From Henriciella aquimarina (lineage in GTDB: Bacteria > Pseudomonadota > Alphaproteobacteria > Caulobacterales > Hyphomonadaceae), in NCBI RefSeq assembly GCF_002088975.1, contig NZ_NCST01000019.1, positions 62,001 through 126,000 on the forward strand: DNA of 64,000 nucleotides. The letters run 5' to 3'. A program made the translations under genes and the position numbers. The notes beneath the pieces are model-generated. The model was not told the DNA's origin. It searched no databases and saw only the letters and a program-made list of their open reading frames with translations. How positions within the stretch are numbered: position 1 is the first letter of the stretch; each line of letters starts with the position of its first letter. Of this stretch, positions 43,086 through 52,317 are shown in pieces.

Positions 43086-44741
43086 ATGACCGATACGCTG
43101 AAGATCCTCGCCGCGCAGCTCGACCCGATTGTCGGAGACATTAACGGCAATCTCGAGCTGGCCCGCCAGACGCTGAAAGAGGGTGCCGAGAAAGGCGCCG
43201 ATCTTGTCGTCTTCAGTGAGATGTTCATTCTCGGCTATCCGCCGGAAGATCTTGTCCTGAAGCCGAGCGCGGTCGAGGACTGCATGGCCGCCGTCATACA
43301 ACTCGCCGGTGAGAGCGCCGACCTGCCAGCCTTCATCATCGGTTCGCCCTGGCAGGATGGAGAACTTTTCAATTCCATAGCCTTCTGTGCGGGGGGCGAG
43401 ATCGCCGCGCGCTATGACAAGCAGGAGCTGCCGAATTACGGCGTGTTCGACGAGCAGCGCCTGTTCGCAAAGGGACGCTCGCCGGCCTGCATTGTCGAGC
43501 TGAAGGGGGTGAAGATCGGCCTCGCCATCTGCGAGGATGTCTGGTTCGAGCGCGTGCCGATGGCGGCCCACGCCGCCGGCGCCGAGCTGCTGGTCATCCC
43601 GAACGGCTCGCCGTGGCGCCGCAGCATCCATACCGAACGTGCCGAGGCGTTCGACCGCTGGAGCGTGCTGGGCCTGCCCTACATCTTCGTCAACCAGGTC
43701 GGCGGCCAGGATGAGCTTGTCTTCGATGGGGGCTCCTATGCGACCAACTCGACCCATGCCGAACGGTGCGGGCTCGTCGGCCAGTTCGAGACCGGGACCG
43801 AACTGGTCGCCTTCGATCTGGAGACCCGCAAGCTCGTCCTGAAGGACAAGGGCTGCCGGCTCGATCATGATGGCTGGCACATGGAGTATCGCGCCACGAC
43901 GCTGGCTCTGGGCGACTATGTCAACAAGAACCGCTTTCCGGGCGTGGTCATCGGCCTCTCCGGCGGGATCGACAGTGCGCTGAGCGCGGCGATTGCCGTC
44001 GATGCGCTCGGGCCGGAGCGCGTCTGGTGCGTGATGATGCCGTCGAAATACACCTCGTCGGAAAGCCTTGAGGATGCGAAGAAATGCGCCGAGGCGCTCG
44101 GTGTGCGCTATGACATCATCAATATCGCCCCCGGTGTGTCCGCGATGGATGAGATGCTGGCCGCCCCCTTCGAGGGCACCGAGCCGGGGATCACGGAGGA
44201 GAACATCCAGTCACGCCTGCGCGGGGTGACGTTGATGGCGTTGTCGAACAAGTTCGGCCACATGGTCGTCACCACGGGCAACAAGTCCGAAATGGCGGTC
44301 GGGTATGCGACGCTCTATGGCGACATGTGCGGTGGTTACAATGCGCTGAAGGACTTCTACAAGACCGAAGTCTTCGAGTTGTCGCGCTGGCGCAATGAAC
44401 ATCACCCGCGCGGCGCGCTGGGGCCTGAAGGCGAAGTCATTCCGGAGCGGATCATCACCAAGCCGCCCTCTGCCGAACTGCGCGAGGACCAGAAGGATGA
44501 GGATTCGCTGCCATCCTATGACAAGCTCGACGATATTCTTCGTGGTCTGGTCGACCGCGAAGAAGATATCCGGGACATCATGGCCCGCGGCCATGACGAG
44601 GCGACTGTAAAGCGGATCGAGCATCTCTTGTATCTTGCCGAATACAAGCGTAGGCAGGCGCCGCCCGGCGCGAAGGTCGGCGGCAAGAATTTCGGCCGCG
44701 ACAGGCGCTATCCGATCACGAACCGTTTCAGGGACGATTGA
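43086..44741 (+). CDS. nadE: Glutamine-dependent NAD+ synthetase
   Basis: 551 aa. N-terminal nitrilase-type amidase (about 1-270) with catalytic Glu in F-S-E-M-F, Lys in Y-D-K-Q-E-L-P-N-Y and Cys in I-C-E-D-V-W. The C-terminal NAD-synthase domain has the ATP P-loop S-G-G-I-D-S and L-Y-G-D-M-C-G-G-Y. A complete two-domain enzyme. ATG 43086 is preferred over the in-frame GTG at 43077. Its TGA overlaps the gltX ATG by one base. Confidence 0.97.
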   Translation: MTDTLKILAAQLDPIVGDINGNLELARQTLKEGAEKGADLVVFSEMFILGYPPEDLVLKPSAVEDCMAAVIQLAGESADLPAFIIGSPWQDGELFNSIAFCAGGEIAARYDKQELPNYGVFDEQRLFAKGRSPACIVELKGVKIGLAICEDVWFERVPMAAHAAGAELLVIPNGSPWRRSIHTERAEAFDRWSVLGLPYIFVNQVGGQDELVFDGGSYATNSTHAERCGLVGQFETGTELVAFDLETRKLVLKDKGCRLDHDGWHMEYRATTLALGDYVNKNRFPGVVIGLSGGIDSALSAAIAVDALGPERVWCVMMPSKYTSSESLEDAKKCAEALGVRYDIINIAPGVSAMDEMLAAPFEGTEPGITEENIQSRLRGVTLMALSNKFGHMVVTTGNKSEMAVGYATLYGDMCGGYNALKDFYKTEVFELSRWRNEHHPRGALGPEGEVIPERIITKPPSAELREDQKDEDSLPSYDKLDDILRGLVDREEDIRDIMARGHDEATVKRIEHLLYLAEYKRRQAPPGAKVGGKNFGRDRRYPITNRFRDD

Positions 44742-46084
44742 TGACTTCACCCATAGTCCGTTTCGCGCCGTCACCGACCGGCAAGCTGCATGTCGGCAAT
44801 GTCCGCACCGCGCTGATCAACTGGCTGTTCGCCAAGGGGCAGGGCGGCACGTTCGTCCTGCGCGTCGACGACACCGACACCGAGCGTTCGACACAGGCCT
44901 ATGAAGACCAGATCAAGGCCGACCTCACGTGGCTGGGCCTTGTCTGGGACGACACGTTCAACCAGTCCAAGCGCTTCGATCAGTATGATGCCGCAGCGGC
45001 CAAGCTGCGCGAGATGGGCCTGCTTTATGCCTGCTACGAGACCGCTGACGAGCTCGATCGCAAGCGCAAGATTGCGCTGTCGCGCGGGCGCCCGCCGGTC
45101 TATGACCGCTCCGCCCTGACCCTCACCGATGAGGACAAGGCCAAGCTGGAAGCCGAAGGCCGCAAGCCTCACTGGCGCTTCAAGCTGTCGGGCGAGCGCG
45201 TGGAGTGGACCGACCTGGTCCGCGGGCCGCAAAGCGTCGACACGGCCAGCGTGTCAGACCCGGTCCTGATCCGCGAAGACGGCTCCTATCTCTATACGCT
45301 GCCCTCCGTGGTCGACGATATCGACGCGAAGATCACGCATGTCGTGCGCGGCGAAGACCATGTGACCAATTCCGGCGCGCAGATCGAGATATTCAAGGCG
45401 CTCGGCGGTTCGGCGCCGGAGATGGCGCACACGCCGTTGCTTGTCGATGCAGAGGGCGGGGCGTTTTCCAAGCGGCTCGGTTCGCTCAGCATGGATACGC
45501 TGGAGGCGCGCGGCATCTTCCCGATGGCGATCCTGTCGCTGCTCGCCAAGCTCGGTACGAGCGACAATATCGAGGCGCGCGAGAGTCTGGAGGCGCTGGC
45601 CGGGGAGTTCAGCTTCGACAAGATCGGCCGGGCGCCGGCCAAGTTCGATGAGCGCGACCTGCTGGCGCTGAATGCCACGCTCATTCACACGACCCCGTAC
45701 GAGGCCGTGAAAGACCAGCTCGCCAAGATTGCGCCGGATGCCGCTAATGAGCCGTTCTGGCTGGCGGTACGCGAGAACTGCCAGACGGTGCATGACGCCA
45801 AGGATTTCGCCGACATCGCCTATGGACAGATCGAACCGGTCGTCGATGAAGATGATGAAGCCTTCATCGCTGAAGCACGCGACCTGCTGCCGGAAGGTGA
45901 GGTGACAGGCGAGACCTGGAAGACCTGGACGAGCGCGCTGAAGGAGAAGACGGGCCGCAAGGGCCGGGGGCTCTTCATGCCGCTTCGCAAGGCGCTGACC
46001 GGCCAGGAGCACGGGCCCGACATGGGCACGATCCTGCCGCTGATTGGACGTGAGGCTGTGGTCCGCCGGCTCTCGAAGGCCTAG
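44741..46084 (+). CDS. gltX: Glutamyl-tRNA synthetase
   Basis: 447 aa. Class I synthetase: F-A-P-S-P-T-G-K-L-H-V-G-N (HIGH-type motif L-H-V-G) and a KMSKS-type motif that reads A-F-S-K-R-L-G, where the usual first Lys is replaced. The short form lacks a zinc-binding Cys cluster and resembles the second GltX copy of many alphaproteobacteria. Whether it charges tRNA-Glu, tRNA-Gln or both is unclear. ATG 44741 overlaps the nadE stop; the in-frame TTG at 44738 is less likely. Confidence 0.92.
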   Translation: MTSPIVRFAPSPTGKLHVGNVRTALINWLFAKGQGGTFVLRVDDTDTERSTQAYEDQIKADLTWLGLVWDDTFNQSKRFDQYDAAAAKLREMGLLYACYETADELDRKRKIALSRGRPPVYDRSALTLTDEDKAKLEAEGRKPHWRFKLSGERVEWTDLVRGPQSVDTASVSDPVLIREDGSYLYTLPSVVDDIDAKITHVVRGEDHVTNSGAQIEIFKALGGSAPEMAHTPLLVDAEGGAFSKRLGSLSMDTLEARGIFPMAILSLLAKLGTSDNIEARESLEALAGEFSFDKIGRAPAKFDERDLLALNATLIHTTPYEAVKDQLAKIAPDAANEPFWLAVRENCQTVHDAKDFADIAYGQIEPVVDEDDEAFIAEARDLLPEGEVTGETWKTWTSALKEKTGRKGRGLFMPLRKALTGQEHGPDMGTILPLIGREAVVRRLSKA

Positions 46085-46644
46085 CTGTCCATCACGACGA
46101 CACGGTCCTGCAGGGCCGCGATGGCCGCTTCAGGCGTATTTTCGTGAACAAGGCAGGCGCGGAACTCTTCCGGCGTGAATTTGCCTTCGATGATGTGTTC
46201 CATCAGCTCGAAGAAGGGCGACCAGAAGCCGTCCTCGTCGAGGAAGGCCATCGGTTTTGCATGCAGGCCGAGACGCGCCCAGCTCAGCATCTCGACGGCT
46301 TCTTCCAGCGTGCCGATGCCGCCGGGCAGGACGATGAAGGCATCCGATTCGTCGAACATCATCTGCTTGCGGGTGTGCATGTCATCGACGATGCGATGCT
46401 CGACATCCTCGAAGATGCGTTCTTTCTGCAGCAGGAATTTCGGCATGACACCGAGGACGTCGCCGCCGGCCTCGTGGACGGCTTTCGCGCACGCGCCCAT
46501 CAGGCCGACACCGCCGCCGCCATAGACAAGGCGCAGATTCTGCTGTGCAAGGCTGCGTCCGAGATCGCGCGCGAGCCGGATATAGGCGGGCTTCACCTGA
46601 TTGGACGAGCCGCAATAGACGCAGATGGATTTCAGCTTCGGCAT
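46081..46644 (-). CDS. LOG family protein (cytokinin-activating phosphoribohydrolase type)
   Basis: 187 aa Rossmann-like lysine-decarboxylase-fold protein. The signature P-G-G-I-G-T-L-E-E is present, with V-Y-C-G-S-S at the start and the conserved M-x-x-R-K region represented by M-H-T-R-K-Q-M-M. The family hydrolyses nucleoside monophosphates to base and ribose 5-phosphate. 4 bp overlap tail to tail with gltX. Divergent from the ABC exporter gene (92 bp). Confidence 0.93.
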   Translation of the reverse strand: MPKLKSICVYCGSSNQVKPAYIRLARDLGRSLAQQNLRLVYGGGGVGLMGACAKAVHEAGGDVLGVMPKFLLQKERIFEDVEHRIVDDMHTRKQMMFDESDAFIVLPGGIGTLEEAVEMLSWARLGLHAKPMAFLDEDGFWSPFFELMEHIIEGKFTPEEFRACLVHENTPEAAIAALQDRVVVMDS

Positions 46645-46736
46645 TCGGATTTCTTTCCTGAATTCGGCCCCGCATTTAAGCCCATGAAGGGATTCGTACC
46701 AGCCATGGCCTGTTCGCAGGCTGCATTTGGGGCCAT

Positions 46737-48581
46737 ATGGCGGGCATGAGAAGTATGAGTGCGAGGGACGATACCGACCAGATCGAAAGCGCCGACGGCG
46801 GGCTGGGTGGTTCGATCGTCCGGATCCTGAAGCTGTTATGGCGCCCTGAACTCGCCAAATGGCGCCCGGTCATGGGCATAGCGATCGTTCTGACGCTGGG
46901 GGCGGCAGTTCTTGAAGTGGTTTCCCCGATCATTCTGGGGGACGCCATCAACAAGGTGGCGGGCGAGGATGACGGGGCGACACCGCTTGCCATTGCGATT
47001 GCCTGGATCGGGTTTGCAATTGGCCTGAGGTTCCTCGCCGCCGCCTTGCCGCAGGTGCGCGACTTCCTGTTCAGCCCGGTCAGCCAGGATGCCCAGCGGG
47101 TCGCCTGTGTGGACGCATTCGGGCATGCGCAGTCGCTGTCGCTCGGTTTTCACCAGACGCGGCGCTCAGGCGCGCTGAACCGGGTGATCGAGCGGGGCGC
47201 GAGCGCCATCGATTATCTCATCCGGTTTCTGGCCTTCAATATCGGGCCGACCTTTGTCCGGCTTGTGCTCGCCTCCATCGCGCTTGGGGCCGCCTATGAT
47301 TACAGGCTGTCGCTGATCGCCATCGGCACCATCATCATCTATGTCATCGCCACCGTCGTCATCACGGAGTGGCGCGTTCGCCAGCGCCGCCGGATGAACA
47401 AGGCCGATACCGAGCTGAGGGCGGTTTCCATCGACACGATGACAAACTTCGAGACGGTGAAGGCCTTTGCCGCCGAAGAGCGCGAGACCGGACGCTATGA
47501 CAGCGCGATGCGCCATTATAACAAGCGCTTCGTCGAGGCGGTGCGCAGCATGTACCTGCTGAATGGCATACAGGCCTTCATCATGAATGCCGGCCTGCTC
47601 GCCGTGCTGGCGCTCTCAGCCTGGAATTACAGCCAGGGCACCATGAAGGTCGGCGACCTGACCGCCGTGATGATGGTGCTGCTCAGCCTGTATGCCCCGC
47701 TCAACATCCTTGGTTTTGCCTGGCGCGAGATCAAGCAGGGCGCGGTCGACCTGGAAAAGCTGCACGGGTTGCTCGGCATGAAAGCCGAAGTGGCTGACAA
47801 GCCGGATGCGCGCGTGCTTGAGCATCCGGATGGCAAGGTCGAATTCCGCGATGTGGCCTTTACCCATGATGCACGCACGGTCGGCGTGCAGGATGTCTCG
47901 TTTACCGTCGAGCCGGGCCGCAAGATCGCCTTTGTCGGCACGTCGGGGGCGGGCAAGTCGACGCTGCTGAAACTGCTCTTCCGGTTCTATGATGTCGATG
48001 ATGGGGCCGTTCTGGTCGATGGGCATGATGTCCGCGATCTCACCCAGACATCGCTTCGCCGCAGCCTGGGCCTCGTTCCGCAGGACGTCGTCCTGTTCAA
48101 TGACACGATCCGCTGGAACATCGCCTATGCGCGTCCGGACGCCAGCATGGAAGAGGTGCGCGATGCCGCCCGCCGGGCCCAGCTCCTGCCTTTCATTGAG
48201 GCCCTGCCGGATGGCTGGGAGACCCGCGTCGGCGAACGTGGGCTGAAGCTGTCGGGCGGCGAGAAGCAGCGGGTCGGCATTGCGCGGGTGATTCTCGCAA
48301 ATCCGGCCATCCTGGTCCTCGACGAAGCGACCTCCGCACTCGACAGCGCGACCGAGGCCGCTGTTCAGGATGCGCTCGATGAGGCTGCACGCGGGCGCAC
48401 CACGCTGATGGTGGCTCACCGCCTGTCCACCGTACAGAACGCAGACGAAATTATCGTTCTGGAAGAGGGGCGTATTGTCGAGCGCGGCACGCATGCTACG
48501 CTTCTTGCCAAGGATGGCGCTTACGCACACATGTGGGCGCGGCAGGTCGCCAGAGACCAGCTCGTTGCAGTTGCCGAATAG
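46737..48581 (+). CDS. ABC exporter of the Atm1/HMT type (fused permease-ATPase)
   Basis: 614 aa. Six membrane helices in the N-terminal half, then an ATP-binding domain: Walker A G-T-S-G-A-G-K-S-T (about residue 400), signature L-S-G-G-E-K-Q-R-V, Walker B I-L-V-L-D-E-A-T-S-A-L-D and a D-loop. The Y-x-P-L-N-x-L-G segment and F-H-Q-T-R-R-S-G-A-L fit the Atm1 group, which exports glutathione-linked sulfur or metal species. Start choice is uncertain: ATG 46737, 46746 or 46755, with no strong Shine-Dalgarno site. Confidence 0.92.
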   Translation: MAGMRSMSARDDTDQIESADGGLGGSIVRILKLLWRPELAKWRPVMGIAIVLTLGAAVLEVVSPIILGDAINKVAGEDDGATPLAIAIAWIGFAIGLRFLAAALPQVRDFLFSPVSQDAQRVACVDAFGHAQSLSLGFHQTRRSGALNRVIERGASAIDYLIRFLAFNIGPTFVRLVLASIALGAAYDYRLSLIAIGTIIIYVIATVVITEWRVRQRRRMNKADTELRAVSIDTMTNFETVKAFAAEERETGRYDSAMRHYNKRFVEAVRSMYLLNGIQAFIMNAGLLAVLALSAWNYSQGTMKVGDLTAVMMVLLSLYAPLNILGFAWREIKQGAVDLEKLHGLLGMKAEVADKPDARVLEHPDGKVEFRDVAFTHDARTVGVQDVSFTVEPGRKIAFVGTSGAGKSTLLKLLFRFYDVDDGAVLVDGHDVRDLTQTSLRRSLGLVPQDVVLFNDTIRWNIAYARPDASMEEVRDAARRAQLLPFIEALPDGWETRVGERGLKLSGGEKQRVGIARVILANPAILVLDEATSALDSATEAAVQDALDEAARGRTTLMVAHRLSTVQNADEIIVLEEGRIVERGTHATLLAKDGAYAHMWARQVARDQLVAVAE

Positions 48582-48592
48582 GACGAGACTTG

Positions 48593-49507
48593 ATGGAAAA
48601 TCGCGGTAAACCCGTCGCAGACCGGACCTTCGCGTGGTGGCAGAATAGTTTCGAACTCGAAGGGATTGTCGGCTTTCTCGCCGGCTGGCTTCTGGGCATC
48701 CTGCTCGGCATGATCTGGGGGCCGCTCTTCTGGCTGGGATTCCTGCCGGGCATCGTTGTCCTGTTTGCGACGCGCAGCGCCCGGCGCGTGACGCCCTCGA
48801 CCCCCTCCATGGTGATCGCGCCCTGTGACGGCGTCGTGGTGAGCGTCGAGGATGGCGTGCCACCGGAGGAGTTGCGGCTGTCGGGGGACTACAAGCGCAT
48901 CCGCATCTCGTCCTCGCCTTTTGCGACCAACAATATCCACGCCCCGATCGCCGGCAGCATCGATCACCTTATCCGTGAGGACGGCGCGCCGGAAACCGTC
49001 GCGGCGATGCGGCCCGATTCCTCGGGGCTGGCGCAGATGTTCATGACCGTGGTCGGCGAAGCTGATTCTGTTGGCCTGCGCATCGCGACCGGGGGACTGG
49101 GGCCACGCCTCGAGCCGCGCACCGATGCCGGCGATCGGGCTGCAGCGGGCAAGACAATCGCCACGCGACGCCTTGGCGGCTGGTGCGATGTCTATGTCCC
49201 CACGGCCGGCCAGGCCCTAGTCGAGCCGGGCCGCACGCTGATCGGCGGCGAGTCCGGGCTGTGGGTGCTCGGCGAGAAAGATGGGCCGCGGGCTGTACCG
49301 GATGAGGTGGAGACGGAAACCGTCGCGGATGCACCGCCCAATCCCGAGACGGTTCCGCCCGAGGTGGCCGAGGAGGCTGAGGAAGAAGCCGATACGCGCA
49401 GCAATGATCCGGCTGAGATGTTCGCTCGGCTCAGGCGCGAAGCCCGCAAGATGTCGGACGACCCGGACCCCGACGAGTCGGATTCAGACGATCCCGGCAA
49501 GGCCTGA
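48593..49507 (+). CDS. Phosphatidylserine decarboxylase-like protein, predicted inactive
   Basis: 304 aa. It has the architecture of the archaetidylserine/PSD-A group: paired N-terminal membrane helices (about 24-58), A-P-C-D-G-V-V, then a barrel-like domain to about 230 and an acidic tail. Two conserved elements differ. The family's F-N-V-H-V-N-R segment is F-A-T-N-N-I-H (catalytic His replaced by N113). The self-cleavage R-F-G-S-R-V-D-V-Y site is R-L-G-G-W-C-D-V-Y, so the Ser that becomes the pyruvoyl group is Gly196. Without it, proenzyme cleavage and decarboxylation are unlikely. ATG 48593 follows the exporter stop by 11 bp. No pssA is adjacent. Confidence 0.82.
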   Translation: MENRGKPVADRTFAWWQNSFELEGIVGFLAGWLLGILLGMIWGPLFWLGFLPGIVVLFATRSARRVTPSTPSMVIAPCDGVVVSVEDGVPPEELRLSGDYKRIRISSSPFATNNIHAPIAGSIDHLIREDGAPETVAAMRPDSSGLAQMFMTVVGEADSVGLRIATGGLGPRLEPRTDAGDRAAAGKTIATRRLGGWCDVYVPTAGQALVEPGRTLIGGESGLWVLGEKDGPRAVPDEVETETVADAPPNPETVPPEVAEEAEEEADTRSNDPAEMFARLRREARKMSDDPDPDESDSDDPGKA

Positions 49508-49512
49508 TCGGC

Positions 49513-49698
49513 TCAGGCGCGGTTCATCCATTTCAGGATGGGCCGGAGCGGAAAGACCCAGGCAATCCCGGCGACTACATAGAAGACGAGCTGCAGCCAG
49601 CCGGGCAGGCCGGTCATGTGCGTGCCGATCGTGCCGGCCAGAAAAATCCAGAAGGCGATGAAGGCGAGAATGGCGAGGCCGGTAATGATCTTGCGCAC
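49513..49698 (-). CDS. DUF2842 inner-membrane protein, 61 aa
   Basis: Two hydrophobic helices (about 7-27 and 33-51) and the C-terminal W-V-F-P-L-R-P-I-L-K-W-M motif typical of DUF2842, a family largely confined to alphaproteobacteria. GTG/ATG choice: the ATG at 49698 gives a sensible M-R-K-I-I-T start. Function unknown. Convergent with the PSD-like gene (5 bp). Confidence 0.88.
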   Translation of the reverse strand: MRKIITGLAILAFIAFWIFLAGTIGTHMTGLPGWLQLVFYVVAGIAWVFPLRPILKWMNRA

Positions 49699-49780
49699 GT
49701 GCAGTGTCCTCGCTTTGCATGGTCTTCATGCGACGCCTTGGCCGCTTGCGGTCTGTGCCGTGACGTGCAGATAGGGCGAC

Positions 49781-50830
49781 ATGAGACAAATGGCAAAGAG
49801 CGAGACTGCCACACGCTGGATCCGGCGCTGGCTGATCCTGATCGCGCTGATGGTGTACGCAATCATCCTGGTCGGCGGCATGACGCGCCTGACCGATTCC
49901 GGCCTGTCCATCACCGAATGGGACCCGATCAGCGGGGCGCTGCCGCCACTCGGCGCCGACGCTTGGGCGCAGGAATTTGCGAAGTATCGCCAGACGGCTG
50001 AGTTCCAGCAGCAGAACTACAATATGACGCTCTCGGAATTCCAGTACATCTACTGGTGGGAGTGGGGCCATCGGCTGTTTGGCCGGCTGATCGGGCTCGT
50101 CGCGGTTGGCGGGCTGGTCTGGTTCTGGATGAAGGGCTGGCTCAACCGGTCGCTGGCGAGCCGGTTCGTCGTGCTGATTCTGCTTGGCGGCCTGCAGGGC
50201 GCCATTGGCTGGTGGATGGTCTCAAGCGGTATTGGCGAGACAGACCGCCTGGATGTCGCGCCTTACCGTCTGGCCACTCACTTCTCCCTCGCGCTTGTCA
50301 TTATCGGCTATACAGTGTGGCTGTGGCTCGACCTTGGTGAGCGTGGGCGCATGCAGTTGGAGGGCTGGCGCGGCCGGCTGCCATGGATCCTGCTCGCGCT
50401 CATTTTTACGCAGATGGTGACAGGTGCGCTTGTCGCGGGGCTTGATGCGGGGCGGACCTATACCGACTGGCCACTCATGATGGGGCAGGTCGTGCCGCCG
50501 AATTACCTCGAACCGGACCTGGGCGTGCGCAGCCTGTTTGAAGGCCGTGCGGCGACGCAATTCAATCACCGCTATCTGGCCTATGCGATCTGGTTTGTGT
50601 CGCTTGCCGCCGTGGCCGTGTCATGGGGGCGGACCGGCTGGCGCGAAATGTCGACGCTTGCCACTCTCGTGACGGTGCAGGCGGCATGGGGCATTTTCAC
50701 CCTGATCCATGCCGCCCCGCTCGAAATGGCGATCCTGCACCAGGCGCTGGGTGTGGTTGTCTTTATAACGGCGCTCAGACTGGCCTGGCTCACTCTCCCA
50801 TCGGCGGCACAGAGATCGGTGTCAGGGTAA
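49781..50830 (+). CDS. ctaA: Heme A synthase (CtaA/Cox15)
   Basis: 349 aa with eight membrane helices. Oxidises the heme O methyl group made by CtaB to give heme A. G-G-x-T-R-L-T-x-S-G-L-S-I-T-E-W near residue 30 and the helix histidines in Y-W-W-E-W-G-H-R, R-L-A-T-H-F, F-N-H-R and I-L-H-Q-A-L are present. It is far from the cox operon, as often seen. Start ATG 49781; 49790 is possible. Its last 41 bp overlap the convergent lipoprotein gene. Confidence 0.95.
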   Translation: MRQMAKSETATRWIRRWLILIALMVYAIILVGGMTRLTDSGLSITEWDPISGALPPLGADAWAQEFAKYRQTAEFQQQNYNMTLSEFQYIYWWEWGHRLFGRLIGLVAVGGLVWFWMKGWLNRSLASRFVVLILLGGLQGAIGWWMVSSGIGETDRLDVAPYRLATHFSLALVIIGYTVWLWLDLGERGRMQLEGWRGRLPWILLALIFTQMVTGALVAGLDAGRTYTDWPLMMGQVVPPNYLEPDLGVRSLFEGRAATQFNHRYLAYAIWFVSLAAVAVSWGRTGWREMSTLATLVTVQAAWGIFTLIHAAPLEMAILHQALGVVVFITALRLAWLTLPSAAQRSVSG

Positions 50831-51812
50831 TCTTGCTCGGATCGACCATGACCACGCGGTGATCGTTCGGGGCAATGTCGCCGCCGAGAACAATGACACC
50901 GCCCGGATAGCCGCCACCACGGGCATCGCCTGTAGCCGCCACCGCCGTCGGCGCTTCCGGTGCGATCACGGTGATCCCGTCGAGAATATCATAGCGGCGC
51001 CGGTCACCCTTATCGAACATGATGTCGACATCGCCGGCCGAGGTCAGTGTGACGAGCGTCTGGCGGCCAAGGCGCTTGAGGCGGGCGGCCCCGGCAATCG
51101 GGTCGTAATAGATCTGCGGGCCGTCATCGGTGAAGGTGCAGGCGGTAATCGGCTCATCGACGGAGATGTCCTCGGCCGCCACCCATTCCAGCTCACCGCT
51201 GCGCTCGACGAGATTGCCGACCTGCAGCACGGTCGAGGCCGCGTCCGTCCAGTAAGCGAGGCGGTGCAGCGTGCCGTTATCACTCGCGGGCGGGGCCGCG
51301 CAGAGCCCCTGGACGGTGCCGTCCTGAATGCCTTTGAGATCATACTGAATGGCTTCGGCAAGGCCGCCGCCATAGATCCAGGTCTTGATGTCGCCGGACG
51401 TGTCGATGCCGGGGAAGATCGTCACCGGCGTGCCCGACAGCATGACATAGCGCCCCTCGGCGAGCGCCTCGATATCGTGATCGGAAATTTGGGTGATGCG
51501 CTCGGCATTGAAGTCGAAGATCTGCAGGCCCCCGCCTTCATAGGCGACCGCGAATGTGGAGCCTGCGCCGCCGGCCATGCCGATGCTGCGGACAGGGTGG
51601 TCGAGTTCGCGCGTCATCCAGACCGCCGGAAGGGAATTCGGCGGAATAACCTCTTCAGCGGGTTGCTCGGCGACACTATCCTCAGCAGGCTCCGGGGGAG
51701 ATTCCGCCGGCTCTTGCGGACCGGAACAGGACGCGGCATATAAAAGCAGGAAACCGGCGATCCCTGCGTTGACAGGGAAGGTCTGCGCGCTTAAACGCGG
51801 GCGCTTGAACAT
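50790..51812 (-). CDS. Hypothetical beta-rich lipoprotein, 340 aa
   Basis: GGAG lies 8-9 nt before ATG 51812, giving a lipoprotein signal with lipobox A-A-S-C (Cys near residue 29), then an acidic Pro/Glu-rich linker (about 32-58). The rest shows repeated short beta-type segments with G-G and D-spaced turns, as in a phytase-like or similar propeller. I recognise no exact family. Outer- or inner-membrane sorting is not clear. It shares a short divergent promoter region with rplM (35 bp) and overlaps ctaA at its 3' end. Confidence 0.75.
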   Translation of the reverse strand: MFKRPRLSAQTFPVNAGIAGFLLLYAASCSGPQEPAESPPEPAEDSVAEQPAEEVIPPNSLPAVWMTRELDHPVRSIGMAGGAGSTFAVAYEGGGLQIFDFNAERITQISDHDIEALAEGRYVMLSGTPVTIFPGIDTSGDIKTWIYGGGLAEAIQYDLKGIQDGTVQGLCAAPPASDNGTLHRLAYWTDAASTVLQVGNLVERSGELEWVAAEDISVDEPITACTFTDDGPQIYYDPIAGAARLKRLGRQTLVTLTSAGDVDIMFDKGDRRRYDILDGITVIAPEAPTAVAATGDARGGGYPGGVIVLGGDIAPNDHRVVMVDPSKITLTPISVPPMGE

Positions 51813-51847
51813 ATCCAAAACTCCGAATGAGAGGCTCCTGAGGAGCA

Positions 51848-52312
51848 ATGAAGACTTATAACGCACCAGCTGACGTGGAGAACAAGTGGATCGTCATCGA
51901 TGCGACGGATGTCGTTGTCGGTCGTCTCGCTTCATATGTCGCCAAACGCCTGCGGGGCAAGCATCGTGCTGATTTTACGCCGCATATCGACACAGGCGAC
52001 CATGTCGTCGTGATCAATGCGGAAAAGGCACGATTCACTGGCAACAAACTCCGCGACAAGACCTATTACCGCCACACCGGCCACCCGGGTGGGATCAAGG
52101 AAACCACGGCCGAGAAGATTCTCTCGGGCCGGTTCCCGGAGCGGGCCATCGAGCTCGCCATCAAGCGGATGATGCCGGGCGAAAGCCCGCTGGCTCGTCA
52201 GCAGCTTGCCAAGCTGCGCGTCTATGCCGGCAGCGAGCATCCGCATGAAGCCCAGAAACCGGAAACTGTCGACTTCGCGTCGATGAACGTGAAGAACCAG
52301 AGAGACGACTGA
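51848..52312 (+). CDS. rplM: Ribosomal protein L13
   Basis: 154 aa. W-x-V-I-D-A-x-D-x-V-V-G-R-L-A, [10 protein letters not shown] and V-I-N-A-E-K-A-x-x-T-G-N-K are the L13 signature. Large-subunit protein. rpsI follows 5 bp after the stop, the normal rplM-rpsI operon. The start sits 35 bp from the divergent lipoprotein start. Confidence 0.98.
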   Translation: MKTYNAPADVENKWIVIDATDVVVGRLASYVAKRLRGKHRADFTPHIDTGDHVVVINAEKARFTGNKLRDKTYYRHTGHPGGIKETTAEKILSGRFPERAIELAIKRMMPGESPLARQQLAKLRVYAGSEHPHEAQKPETVDFASMNVKNQRDD

Positions 52313-52317
52313 TCATC

